From Pseudoflavonifractor sp. AF19-9AC (GTDB taxonomy: Bacteria > Bacillota > Clostridia > Oscillospirales > Oscillospiraceae), in NCBI RefSeq assembly GCF_003478995.1, contig NZ_QUGI01000001.1, positions 294,207-358,206 on the forward strand: 64,000 nt of DNA. The letters are read 5' to 3'. This document shows, piece after piece, positions 1 to 8,532 of the stretch. How positions within the stretch are numbered: the stretch's first letter is position 1; each line of letters begins with the position of its first letter. Both the position numbers and the translations under genes were made by a program. The notes below the pieces were generated by a model. It was not told the origin of the DNA. It did no database searches and saw only the letters and a program-made list of their open reading frames with translations.

Positions 1-27
1 CAAGCGGGCCGCCGCTTTCTGCTATAG

Positions 28-79
28 GATGAATATGCAATGAATAAAAGATATGAATATTCATAAAATATTCATTTTT
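28..79. promoter_or_regulatory. Candidate ArgR operator cluster upstream of argG
   Basis: This AT-rich stretch in an otherwise GC-rich region holds several TGAAT/ATTCA half sites, including the perfect palindrome TATGAATATTCATA and the half site ATGAATAAAA. The family consensus for ArgR/AhrC boxes is TGAAT-(4 AT)-ATTCA, so these match in half sites but not always in spacing. It lies about 60 bp before the proposed argG promoter. A role in arginine repression is inferred from the half sites and the following arginine operon. Confidence 0.5.
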
Positions 80-135
80 GTGAAAAATACACGGAAAAAA
101 ATTGGATATTAGTGAATAATAATGCGAAACGAAGC

Positions 136-164
136 TTGCAATTTGCCGGCTTGCGTGGTAGACT
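136..164 (+). promoter_or_regulatory. Possible sigma-A promoter of the arg operon
   Basis: TTGCAA and TAGACT are separated by 17 bases, each matching four of six consensus positions. The predicted transcript would start near 171 and leave a leader of about 95 nt before argG. The match is moderate and other start points are possible. Confidence 0.4.
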
Positions 165-266
165 GTTGCTCGAAAGACAGGCAGGGGAGAGCAGACGGAG
201 GAAAACGCTCCGTACGGGACTTCGGAACCTTGCCCTTGCATGAATGTTTTATGGAGGAATGGAACA

Positions 267-1484
267 ATGTCTGAGATTAAGAAAGTTGTGCTGGCCTATT
301 CCGGCGGCCTGGATACATCCATCATCATCCCCTGGCTGAAGGAGAACTACAATAACCCCGAGATCATCGCCGTCTCCGGCGACGTGGGACAGGGCACTGA
401 GCTGGACGGCCTGGAGGAGAAGGCCATCAAGACCGGCTCCTCCAAGCTCTATGTGGAGGATCTGACCGACGAGATGGTGGATGAGGTGATCATCCCCTCC
501 ATGATGATGGGCGCCAAGTATGAGGAATACCTGCTGGGCACCGCCTTCGCCCGGCCCATCATTGCCAAGCGGCTGGTTGAGATCGCCAAGGCCGAGGGCG
601 CCGACGCCATCTGCCACGGCTGCACCGGTAAGGGCAACGACCAGGTCCGGTTCGAGCTGGCCATCAAGCGCTTTGCCCCCGAGATGAAGATCATCGCTCC
701 CTGGCGTGAGTGGGACATCAAGGGCCGTGACGAGGAGATCGACTACGCCGAGGCTCACAACGTGCCCCTGAAGATTTCCCGGGAGACCAACTACTCCAAG
801 GATAAGAACCTGTGGCACCTCTCCCACGAGGGCCTGGACCTGGAGGATCCCGCCAACGAGCCCCAGTACGACAAGCCCGGCTTCCTGGAGATGGGCGTGT
901 CCCCCGCCATGGCCCCTGACAAGGCCACCTATGTGACCCTGGACTTTGAGAAGGGCTGGCCCGTGGCCATCGACGGTGAGAAGATGAAGGCCAGCGACAT
1001 CATCCGCAAGCTCAACGAGCTGGGCGGCGCCAACGGCATCGGCCTTCTGGATATCGTGGAGAACCGGCTGGTGGGCATGAAGGACCGGGGCGTCTACGAG
1101 ACTCCCGGCGGCACCATCCTCTACCGGGCGCATGAGGTGCTGGAGATGATCACCCTGGACAAGGATACCAAGCACATGAAGCAGAAGCTGGCCGTGGACT
1201 TCGCCGACCTGGTGTATAACGGCAAGTGGTTCACCCCCCTGCGGGAGGCTCTCACCGCCTTCGCCGTGGACACCCAGAAGCACGTTACCGGTACCGTGAA
1301 GCTGAAGCTCTACAAGGGCAACATCATCACCTCCTCTGTCACCTCTCCCGACACTCTGTATTCCGAGAATCTGGTCACCTTTGAGGAGAGCGACTACAAC
1401 CAGGATGACGCCACCGGATTCATCAACCTCTGGGGCCTGCCCGACACCGTTCAGGCGCTGCGGGAGCAGGGAAAGCTGAAGTAA
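267..1484 (+). CDS. argG: Argininosuccinate synthase
   Basis: Joins citrulline and aspartate with ATP hydrolysis to AMP to give argininosuccinate, the penultimate step of arginine synthesis in the cytoplasm. The protein is about 405 residues, the normal family length. The N-terminal PP-loop AYSGGLDTS is at residues 10-18, followed by the conserved [15 protein letters not shown] region that binds citrulline and aspartate. The ATG at 267 is chosen because GGAGG at 253-257 sits nine bases before it; an in-frame ATG at 240 lacks a site and adds nine unrelated residues. It is the first gene of a seven-gene arginine cluster and is followed by a 14-bp hairpin before argH. Confidence 0.96.
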   Translation: MSEIKKVVLAYSGGLDTSIIIPWLKENYNNPEIIAVSGDVGQGTELDGLEEKAIKTGSSKLYVEDLTDEMVDEVIIPSMMMGAKYEEYLLGTAFARPIIAKRLVEIAKAEGADAICHGCTGKGNDQVRFELAIKRFAPEMKIIAPWREWDIKGRDEEIDYAEAHNVPLKISRETNYSKDKNLWHLSHEGLDLEDPANEPQYDKPGFLEMGVSPAMAPDKATYVTLDFEKGWPVAIDGEKMKASDIIRKLNELGGANGIGLLDIVENRLVGMKDRGVYETPGGTILYRAHEVLEMITLDKDTKHMKQKLAVDFADLVYNGKWFTPLREALTAFAVDTQKHVTGTVKLKLYKGNIITSSVTSPDTLYSENLVTFEESDYNQDDATGFINLWGLPDTVQALREQGKLK

Positions 1485-1498
1485 TTTACGTATCATCC

Positions 1499-1532
1499 GG
1501 AGAGTGAAGATAGCGCCATATCTTCACTCTCC
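1499..1532 (+). repeat. Intergenic hairpin argG-argH
   Basis: A perfect 14-bp inverted repeat (arms GGAGAGTGAAGATA and its complement, six-base loop) with no following U-run, so it is unlikely to be a simple terminator. The AGAGTGAAGA core recurs in the argJ-argB gap, suggesting a small dispersed palindromic repeat or an mRNA-stabilising element. Confidence 0.6.
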
Positions 1533-1582
1533 GCTCTTAAATTCAATCCTCTTTATTCTGATAGAACGTGAGGTAGCGAGCT

Positions 1583-2962
1583 ATGAAACTTTGGGCTGGC
1601 CGGTTTCAGAAGGAAACCGATACCTTAGTAAATGATTTTAACTCCTCCATCGGCTTTGACGCCCGGCTTTACAAGCAGGACATCACCGGGTCCATCGCCC
1701 ATGCCACCATGCTGGGCCAGCAGGGGATCATTGAGGAGCACGAGGCCGAGAAGATCATCGAGGGTCTGAAGGCCATCCTGGCCGACATCGAGGCTGACAA
1801 GGTGGAGTTCTCTCTGGACAACGAGGACATCCATATGAACATCGAGGCCCTGCTCACCCAGCGCATCGGCGATGCGGGCAAGCGGCTGCACACCGCCCGG
1901 TCTCGGAATGACCAGGTGGCCCTGGACACCCGTATGTATGTGCGGGAGGAGATCCCCACCATCATTGGCCAGGTGCTGGAGCTGGAGAAGGTGCTCATCA
2001 AGAAGGCCAAGGGCAACCTGGATACCGTGATGCCCGGCTACACCCACCTGCAGCGGGCCCAGCCCACCACCTTCGCCCACTACATGATGGCCTACGCCAA
2101 CATGTTCAAGCGGGACGTGACCCGGCTGGAAGACTGTCTGGAGCGTCTGGACGAGTGCCCCCTGGGCGCCGGCGCCCTGGCCACTTCCACCTATCCCGTG
2201 GACCGCTTTGCCACGGCTCAGGCCCTGGGCTTCAAGAAGCCCACAGACAACTCCATGGACTCCGTCTCCGACCGGGACTATGCCATCGAGCTCTTGTCCG
2301 CCCTGTCCATCCTGATGATGCACCTGTCCCGGTTCTCGGAGGAGATCGTGCTGTGGTGTTCCTGGGAGTTTAAGTATGTGGACCTGGACGACGCCTACTC
2401 CACCGGCTCCTCCATCATGCCCCAGAAGAAGAACCCCGACGTGGCCGAGCTGGTCCGGGGCAAGACCGGACGGGTGTACGGCTCTCTGGTCACCCTGCTC
2501 ACCATCATGAAGTCCCTGCCTCTGGCCTATAATAAGGACATGCAGGAGGACAAGGAGGCCATCTTTGACGCTATCGATACGGTGGAGCTGTGCCTGCCCG
2601 TGTTCAGCGCCATGGTGGACACCCTGACGGTGCGGCCCAAAAATATGGCCAAGGCAGCTGCCGGCGGCTTCATCAACGCCACCGACTGCGCTGATTACCT
2701 GACCAAGAAGGGTCTGCCCTTCCGGGAGGCCTACATGATCGTGGGCCGGCTGGTCAACCTGTGCATCAAGTCCGGGGACACCCTGGATACCCTGACCCTG
2801 AAGGACTTCCGGGCCATTTCCTCCCTCTTTGACGAGGACGTGTACGAGGCTCTGGCGCTGAAGACCTGCGTCAATGAAAGAAAAGTTTATGGTGGCCCCG
2901 CCAAGGAGAGTGTCCAGAAGCAGATCGAGCTCATCGAGGAGTTTGTCCAGGCCCGGGCATAA
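1583..2962 (+). CDS. argH: Argininosuccinate lyase
   Basis: Cleaves argininosuccinate to arginine and fumarate, the last step of the pathway. At 459 residues it is full length for the fumarase/aspartase superfamily. The signature loop SSIMPQKKNPD (around residue 275) carries the catalytic serine, and the TARSRNDQVA motif (around residue 105) and GYTHLQRAQPT motif (around residue 155) are present. The start MKLWAGRF is the conserved family N-terminus, with a GAGGTAGCGAGCT stretch upstream as a modest ribosome site. It lies 98 bases behind argG and is presumably cotranscribed. Confidence 0.96.
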   Translation: MKLWAGRFQKETDTLVNDFNSSIGFDARLYKQDITGSIAHATMLGQQGIIEEHEAEKIIEGLKAILADIEADKVEFSLDNEDIHMNIEALLTQRIGDAGKRLHTARSRNDQVALDTRMYVREEIPTIIGQVLELEKVLIKKAKGNLDTVMPGYTHLQRAQPTTFAHYMMAYANMFKRDVTRLEDCLERLDECPLGAGALATSTYPVDRFATAQALGFKKPTDNSMDSVSDRDYAIELLSALSILMMHLSRFSEEIVLWCSWEFKYVDLDDAYSTGSSIMPQKKNPDVAELVRGKTGRVYGSLVTLLTIMKSLPLAYNKDMQEDKEAIFDAIDTVELCLPVFSAMVDTLTVRPKNMAKAAAGGFINATDCADYLTKKGLPFREAYMIVGRLVNLCIKSGDTLDTLTLKDFRAISSLFDEDVYEALALKTCVNERKVYGGPAKESVQKQIELIEEFVQARA

Positions 2963-3013
2963 CGGGAAGAAAACCGTTGCAAGTTGGCCTGTACCGCTTC
3001 ATAATAGGAATAA

Positions 3014-3053
3014 GGGCGGTCCCCAGGCGGGATGGACCGCTGTGGGACCGCCC
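3014..3053 (+). repeat. Intergenic hairpin argH-argC
   Basis: Inverted repeat GGGCGGTCCC / GGGACCGCCC with a 20-base loop, just upstream of argC. No U-run follows. It may stabilise or process the operon mRNA. Confidence 0.5.
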
Positions 3054-3080
3054 AGACCATAAAGAAACCAGGTGGATGTA

Positions 3081-4022
3081 GTGAAGAAACCCAAGGTATA
3101 TATTGACGGTAAGGAAGGCACCACCGGCCTGCAGATTTATCAGCGGCTGGGGGAGCGGGAAGACATTGAGCTTCTGCTCATCGACGAGGACAAGCGCAAG
3201 GACCCGGATGAGCGGAAGAAGTTTTTGAACGCCGCCGATCTGGTCTTCCTGTGCCTGCCTGACGCCGCCGCTGTGGAGGCGGTGTCCATGATTGAAAATC
3301 CCGCAACCCGGGTGATTGACGCCTCCACCGCCCACCGCACGGCGGAGGGCTGGGTGTACGGCTTCCCTGAGCTGCTGCCCGGCCAGCGCCAGCGGATCAA
3401 GTTTGCCAGTCGGGTGGCCAATCCCGGCTGCCACGCCACCGGCTTTTTGTCCACGGCGGCCCCGCTGGTGAAGCTGGGCCTGCTGCCCACGGATTACCCC
3501 CTCACCTGCTTTTCTCTCACGGGCTACTCCGGCGGGGGAAAGAAAATGATTGCCGAGTACGAGGCGCCGGACCGCAGCGTTCTGCTGGACGCCCCCAGCA
3601 TCTATGCCACCGGTCTTCAGCACAAGCACCTGCCTGAGATGCAGAAGCTGGCCGGACTGGACCAGCCTCCTGTGTTTGCCCCCATTCTGGGCGATATTTA
3701 CAAGGGCATGGCCACCTCCATTCTGCTCCAGAACCGCCTGCTGAAGGGAAATCCCTCCGCCCAGGACATCTGGGAGCTGCTGATGTCCTACTACGAGGGC
3801 CAGAGCATGGTAACCATTGCCCCCTTCGGTGGAAGGGCTCCCCGCCTGGCGGCCAACGCCATGGCCGGTCGGGACGTGCTGGAGATCACCGTCTCCGGCC
3901 ACGGGGACCAGACCATGCTGACCGCCCAGTTTGACAATCTGGGCAAGGGTGCTTCGGGCGCGGCGGTTCAGAACATGAACATCATGCTGGGCTTCCCGGA
4001 GATCACTGGCCTTACCCTGTAA
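3081..4022 (+). CDS. argC: N-acetyl-gamma-glutamyl-phosphate reductase
   Basis: NADPH-dependent reduction of N-acetylglutamyl phosphate to the semialdehyde, third step of ornithine synthesis. At 313 residues it belongs to the shorter (type 2) ArgC class. The Rossmann-fold start KVYIDGKEGTTG and the catalytic cysteine motif NPGCHATG (near residue 117) are visible. Two GTG starts are possible, at 3072 and 3081; 3081 is preferred because AGGTGG at 3070-3075 then lies five bases upstream, whereas it would overlap a start at 3072. The next gene, argJ, begins 31 bases after the stop. Confidence 0.93.
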   Translation: MKKPKVYIDGKEGTTGLQIYQRLGEREDIELLLIDEDKRKDPDERKKFLNAADLVFLCLPDAAAVEAVSMIENPATRVIDASTAHRTAEGWVYGFPELLPGQRQRIKFASRVANPGCHATGFLSTAAPLVKLGLLPTDYPLTCFSLTGYSGGGKKMIAEYEAPDRSVLLDAPSIYATGLQHKHLPEMQKLAGLDQPPVFAPILGDIYKGMATSILLQNRLLKGNPSAQDIWELLMSYYEGQSMVTIAPFGGRAPRLAANAMAGRDVLEITVSGHGDQTMLTAQFDNLGKGASGAAVQNMNIMLGFPEITGLTL

Positions 4023-4053
4023 TCCCATTTCATAAAAGGAGCGTCAGGATACC

Positions 4054-5280
4054 ATGACGATGAAGGAAATTACCGGCGGCGTGTGTGCCGCCCAGGGCTT
4101 TACCGCCGCCGCTGTCCACTGCGGCGTCAAGGCGGGCAGCAGCCCGGAAAAAGATGACCTGGCTCTGATCCTCTCCCAGAAGGAGTGTACCGCCGCTGCG
4201 GTCTATACCCTCAACCGGGTGAAGGCGGCCCCCATCTATGTCACCATGGACCACCTGGAGAACGGGGTGGCCTGGGGCATCGTGGCCAACAGCGGCAACG
4301 CCAACGCCTGCTGCCCTCAGAGCCATGAAAATGCCCAGAAAATGACCGAGGCTGCCGCTGCCGCCACCGGCCGTGAGCCCGAGGACTTTGTGGTGGCCTC
4401 CACCGGCGTCATCGGCCAGACCATCAACATCGCCGCCATCGAGGCGGGTATGCCCAAGGTGGCTGCGCTGCTGTCTCCGGAGGGCTCCGATGCCGCTGCC
4501 AAGGCTATCATGACCACCGACACCGTGAAGAAGGAAATCGCGCTCTCCTTCACCGTGGGCGGCAAGGAGGTCAAGCTGGGCGCCATTGCCAAGGGTTCCG
4601 GCATGATTCACCCCAACATGGGTACCATGCTGGTCTTCATTACCACCGACTGCGCCATCACCCATGAGATGCTGGGGGACGCCCTCCACGAGGTGATTGC
4701 CAAGACCTTCAACCGGGTGACCGTGGACGGAGACACCTCCACCAACGACATGTGCGTGGTGCTGGCCAACGGCATGGCGGGCAATACCCTGGTGGAGTGG
4801 AAGGACGAGGACTATGAGACCTTCCGGGACGCGCTGATGTACGTCTGCCGCCATCTGGCCCGTGCCATTGCCGGCGACGGCGAGGGCGCCAGCAAGCTGG
4901 TCACCTGCATCATGAACGGCGCCCGCAGCGAGGAGAGTGCCGAGCGGCTCAGCAAGGCCGTGGTGGGCTCCTCCCTGGTGAAAGCGGCCATGTTCGGCTC
5001 CGACGCCAACTGGGGCCGGGTGCTGTGCGCCATGGGCTATTCCAAGGCACCCTTCCGTCCTGAGCATGTGGACGTGTCCTTCCAGTCCTGCGCCGGCGAG
5101 ATCATGGTCTGCAAGCAGGGCGACGGCCTGCCCTTTGACGAGGACAAGGCCAAGGAGATCCTCTCCCAGAAGGAGATCATCATTGCGGTGGATCTCCACG
5201 AGGGCGATGAGAGCGCCGAGTGCTGGGGCTGCGACCTCACCTATGACTACGTAAAGATCAACGGCGACTACCGCACCTGA
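4054..5280 (+). CDS. argJ: Bifunctional ornithine acetyltransferase / N-acetylglutamate synthase
   Basis: Recycles the acetyl group from acetylornithine to glutamate, and may also use acetyl-CoA. The 408-residue precursor is expected to cleave itself into two chains before a threonine nucleophile. The motif HPNMGTML puts that threonine at residue 191, but the residue before it is glycine, where many homologues have alanine. KGSGMIHPNMG precedes it and the C-terminal INGDYRT ends as in the family. AAAGGAG lies 12 bases before the ATG. Gene order places it between argC and argB, typical of the cyclic acetyl pathway. Whether it also has synthase activity cannot be read from sequence. Confidence 0.94.
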   Translation: MTMKEITGGVCAAQGFTAAAVHCGVKAGSSPEKDDLALILSQKECTAAAVYTLNRVKAAPIYVTMDHLENGVAWGIVANSGNANACCPQSHENAQKMTEAAAAATGREPEDFVVASTGVIGQTINIAAIEAGMPKVAALLSPEGSDAAAKAIMTTDTVKKEIALSFTVGGKEVKLGAIAKGSGMIHPNMGTMLVFITTDCAITHEMLGDALHEVIAKTFNRVTVDGDTSTNDMCVVLANGMAGNTLVEWKDEDYETFRDALMYVCRHLARAIAGDGEGASKLVTCIMNGARSEESAERLSKAVVGSSLVKAAMFGSDANWGRVLCAMGYSKAPFRPEHVDVSFQSCAGEIMVCKQGDGLPFDEDKAKEILSQKEIIIAVDLHEGDESAECWGCDLTYDYVKINGDYRT

Positions 5281-5286
5281 TGTTTC

Positions 5287-5357
5287 AGAGTGAAGAGCGG
5301 GGAGTGAAGAGTTGAGAGAAGCTCTGTCTCCACTCTCCACTCTGAACTCTTCACTCT
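5287..5357 (+). repeat. Intergenic palindromic repeat argJ-argB
   Basis: Outer arms AGAGTGAAGAG and CTCTTCACTCT enclose further partial copies of GAGTGAAGAG and a GGAGTG/CACTCC pair. The same core appears in the argG-argH hairpin, so this looks like a dispersed short palindromic repeat inserted in operon gaps. Confidence 0.6.
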
Positions 5358-5378
5358 TATTTTGAAGGGGGAATTCCC

Positions 5379-6236
5379 GTGTCATTCAATGAAGTGGATC
5401 GGGCCCAGGTACTGGCTGAGGCCCTGCCCTATATCCAGAAATTTTCCGGTAAGACCATTGTGGTCAAGTACGGCGGCAATGCCATGGTATCTGACCAGCT
5501 GCGCCACGCCGTCATCTCCGACATCATCCTGCTCCATCTGGTAGGCATTCAGGTGGTAGTGGTCCACGGCGGCGGGCCGGAGATCAGCGAGATGCTGAAG
5601 AAAATCGGCAAGCAGTCCCAGTTTGTGGACGGCCTGCGCTACACCGACGAGGAGACCATGGACGTGGTGCAGCAGGTGCTGTGCGGCCGGGTGAACAAGA
5701 ACCTGGTGGCCACCCTGAACCGCCTGGGCGGCCGGGCCCTGGGCCTGTGCGGCCTAGACGGCGGGCTCTTCTCCGCCAAGAAGCTGGAGGAGAAGTACGG
5801 CCTGGTGGGCGACATCACCCATGTGGATCCCCGCCCGGTCACTGACGCCCTGGAAAAGGGCTACATCCCTGTGGTGTCCACTGTGGCCCAGGGGGAGGAC
5901 GCGGAGACCTCCTACAACGTGAACGCTGACACCGCGGCCGCCAAGCTGGCCACCGCCCTGGGAGCGGAGAAGCTTATTCTCCTCACCGACGTGCGCGGCC
6001 TGCTCCGGGACCCCAAGGATGAGTCCACCCTGATCCCCGAGCTGCAGCTCTCCTCCGTCCCCGCCCTGGTGCGGGAGGGTGTCATCTCCGGCGGCATGAT
6101 CCCCAAGATCGACTGCTGCGTGGAGGCGGTGCGCTCCGGTGTGGATTCGGCGGTCATTCTGGACGGCCGCGTGGAGCACTCCCTGCTTATTGAGCTGTTG
6201 TCGGACGCGGGCATCGGCACCATGCTGGTGCGCTGA
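5379..6236 (+). CDS. argB: Acetylglutamate kinase
   Basis: Phosphorylates N-acetylglutamate with ATP, usually the arginine-inhibited step. The 285-residue length fits the family. The nucleotide-binding VVKYGGNAM motif near residue 28, the VVHGGGPEI motif near residue 63, and the late GGMIPKIDCC motif are present. The ATG follows AGGGGGAATTCCCGTG. It is followed by argD after 16 bases. Confidence 0.95.
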   Translation: MSFNEVDRAQVLAEALPYIQKFSGKTIVVKYGGNAMVSDQLRHAVISDIILLHLVGIQVVVVHGGGPEISEMLKKIGKQSQFVDGLRYTDEETMDVVQQVLCGRVNKNLVATLNRLGGRALGLCGLDGGLFSAKKLEEKYGLVGDITHVDPRPVTDALEKGYIPVVSTVAQGEDAETSYNVNADTAAAKLATALGAEKLILLTDVRGLLRDPKDESTLIPELQLSSVPALVREGVISGGMIPKIDCCVEAVRSGVDSAVILDGRVEHSLLIELLSDAGIGTMLVR

Positions 6237-6252
6237 AGAGGAGGAACGAGCC

Positions 6253-7431
6253 ATGACGTTTGAAGAACTGAAGGCCCTGGACGAGCAGTATGTGATGCAC
6301 TCCTACAGCCGCTTCCCCGTGGCCATTGACCACGGCAAGGGAGCTACCGTGTGGGATACGGCGGGGAAGGAGTACATTGACTTCACCTCCGGCATCGGCG
6401 TGTGCTCTCTGGGCTATGGAAACGAGGGCTGGGTGTCCGCCATTACCGCCCAGGCCTCCAAGCTGGGGCACATCTCCAACCTCTTTTACTCTGAGCCCTA
6501 CGCCCGGCTGGCCCGGGAGCTGTGCACCCGGGCGGGTATGGCCAATGTAATGTTTGCCAACTCCGGAGCGGAGGGCAACGAGGCCATGATCAAGCTGGCC
6601 CGGAAGTACTCCTTTGACAAATACGGCAAGGGACGGGGCACCGTGATCACCCTGCACAACTCCTTCCACGGCCGCACCATCACCACCCTGTCGGCCACCG
6701 GTCAGGACAAGTTCCACAACTATTTCTTCCCCTTCACCGAGGGCTTCCGCTACGCCGACGCCAACGACCTGGACAGCGTGGAGGCGGTGGCCGGCCACGA
6801 CGTGTGCGCGGTGATGTTTGAGCTGGTTCAGGGCGAGGGCGGTGTGCTGCCTCTGGACAAGGCATTCGTCCAGGGCGTGGCCGACCTGTGTGCCAAGCGG
6901 GATTGGCTGCTGCTTATTGACGAGGTGCAGACCGGCGTGGGCCGTACTGGCTCCCTGTTTGCCTTCCAGCAGTACGACATCCAGCCCGATGCCATCTCCT
7001 TTGCCAAGGGCATTGCCGGCGGCCTTCCCTTCGGCGGCGTGATGGCCAATGAGAAGTGCCGGAATGTTTTCACTGCCGGCACCCACGGCACTACCTTCGG
7101 CGGAAACCCGGTGGCGGCCGCTGCGGCCTGCTATGTGTTGGACACCGTGGACCAGAAGCTGCTGGATGAGCTGAAGGAGAAGGGAGCCTACCTCCGGGAG
7201 CAGATCGAGGCCATGAACCTCCCCTGTCTGGGTGCCACCCGGGGCCTGGGCATGATGATCGGCATCGAGGTTAAGGGCGAGCACACCAATCTGGAGCTGG
7301 CCAACCGCCTCATTCAGAACGGCCTTCTGTGCCTCACTGCCGGCCCCGGCCTGCGCCTGCTGCCCCCTCTGGTCATTACCAAGGAGGAGATGGACAAGGG
7401 CCTGGCCATCATGAAAGCGGCGCTTTCTTGA
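6253..7431 (+). CDS. argD: Acetylornithine aminotransferase
   Basis: PLP-dependent transfer of an amino group from glutamate to N-acetylglutamate semialdehyde, giving acetylornithine. The 392-residue protein is a class III aminotransferase. Motifs include NSGAEGNEAMIKLAR, the cofactor-binding LLIDEVQTGVGRTG, and the Schiff-base lysine in SFAKGIAGGLPFGG. The ATG at 6253 is chosen because GAGGAGG sits just after the argB stop with proper spacing; the frame is open further upstream only as an overlap with argB. It may also act in lysine synthesis, as many ArgD enzymes do. Confidence 0.94.
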   Translation: MTFEELKALDEQYVMHSYSRFPVAIDHGKGATVWDTAGKEYIDFTSGIGVCSLGYGNEGWVSAITAQASKLGHISNLFYSEPYARLARELCTRAGMANVMFANSGAEGNEAMIKLARKYSFDKYGKGRGTVITLHNSFHGRTITTLSATGQDKFHNYFFPFTEGFRYADANDLDSVEAVAGHDVCAVMFELVQGEGGVLPLDKAFVQGVADLCAKRDWLLLIDEVQTGVGRTGSLFAFQQYDIQPDAISFAKGIAGGLPFGGVMANEKCRNVFTAGTHGTTFGGNPVAAAAACYVLDTVDQKLLDELKEKGAYLREQIEAMNLPCLGATRGLGMMIGIEVKGEHTNLELANRLIQNGLLCLTAGPGLRLLPPLVITKEEMDKGLAIMKAALS

Positions 7432-7525
7432 ATTCGGAATTAGGAACCGGGAATTGAGCGGCCGGCGGGATGGACGCCGGAGGTGTAAATACTCTGTTCC
7501 CGGTTGTAAGAGAGGGAAATTCACC

Positions 7526-8449
7526 ATGAAAAAAGATCTGCTGAAGCTGCTGGATCTGTCCAAGGAGGATATCATCAAAATCCTCAACACGGCGGACCAG
7601 CTGAAGTATAATCAGAAGCACGGGATTGTCCACGACTACCTGAAGGGCAAGACCCTGGCCATGATTTTTGAGAAGAATTCCACCCGTACCCGTGTCTCCT
7701 TTGAGGCAGGCATGTTCCAGCTGGGCGGCCACGCCCTGTTCCTCTCCGGCAAGGAGAGCCAGATCGGCCGGGGCGAGCCGGTGGAGGACACCGCCCGGGT
7801 GCTGGACCGGTACTGTGACGGCATTATGATCCGCACCTTCGCCCAGGAGGAAGTGGAGAACCTGGCCCGCTACACCACCATTCCCATCATCAACGGCCTC
7901 ACCGATTTCTGCCACCCCTGCCAGGTGCTGGCCGACCTCATGACCGTTCGGGAGCACAAGGCCATTCTGGAGGGGCTGAAGATGTGCTACATCGGCGACG
8001 GCAACAACATGGCCAACTCCCTCATCGTGGGCGGCCTGAAGTGCGGCATGGAGGTGTCGGTGGCCTGCCCGGAGGGCTATGACCCCGACCAGCGGGTGCT
8101 GGATTTTGCCAAGAGCGATCCCAGCTACAAGTTCTCCCTGGTGCGCACGCCCCAGGAGGCCGCCGTGGGCGCCGACGTGGTGTTCACCGACGTGTGGGCC
8201 TCCATGGGTCAGGAGCAGGAGAAGGCCATCCGTGAAAAGGCCTTCGCCGGCTACCAGATCAACGAGGAACTGATGGCCCTCACCAACCCCGAGTGTATGG
8301 TGCAGCACTGCCTGCCCGCCCACCGGGGTGAGGAGATCACCGCCGAGGTCTTTGAGGCCCACGCCAACGAGATCTTTGACGAGGCAGAGAACCGCCTCCA
8401 CGCCCAGAAGGCAGTCATGTATCTGCTGATGGGCGGAGAAAAGGCCTGA
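7526..8449 (+). CDS. argF: Ornithine carbamoyltransferase
   Basis: Makes citrulline from ornithine and carbamoyl phosphate, closing the operon's route from glutamate to arginine. The 307-residue protein shows the carbamoyl-phosphate site EKNSTRTRVSFE, the HPCQ motif, and the ornithine-binding HCLPAHRGEE near the C-terminus. The start at 7526 follows AGAGGGAAATTCACC. The biosynthetic context (after argD, before a terminator, no arcA or arcC nearby) argues for argF rather than catabolic arcB. Confidence 0.94.
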   Translation: MKKDLLKLLDLSKEDIIKILNTADQLKYNQKHGIVHDYLKGKTLAMIFEKNSTRTRVSFEAGMFQLGGHALFLSGKESQIGRGEPVEDTARVLDRYCDGIMIRTFAQEEVENLARYTTIPIINGLTDFCHPCQVLADLMTVREHKAILEGLKMCYIGDGNNMANSLIVGGLKCGMEVSVACPEGYDPDQRVLDFAKSDPSYKFSLVRTPQEAAVGADVVFTDVWASMGQEQEKAIREKAFAGYQINEELMALTNPECMVQHCLPAHRGEEITAEVFEAHANEIFDEAENRLHAQKAVMYLLMGGEKA

Positions 8450-8472
8450 TTTCGTCTGATGTGATGAAGCAT

Positions 8473-8509
8473 AAAAAATCCCTGGAGCACTTGCTCCAGG
8501 GATTTTTTT
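8473..8509. terminator. Bidirectional terminator between argF and pheT
   Basis: An 11-bp stem (TCCCTGGAGCA with its complement) is flanked by an A-run on the left and seven Ts on the right, so it can end the arg operon on the plus strand and the pheST operon on the minus strand. Confidence 0.9.
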
Positions 8510-8532
8510 GTTGCTTTTTAGAACCAATCTGC

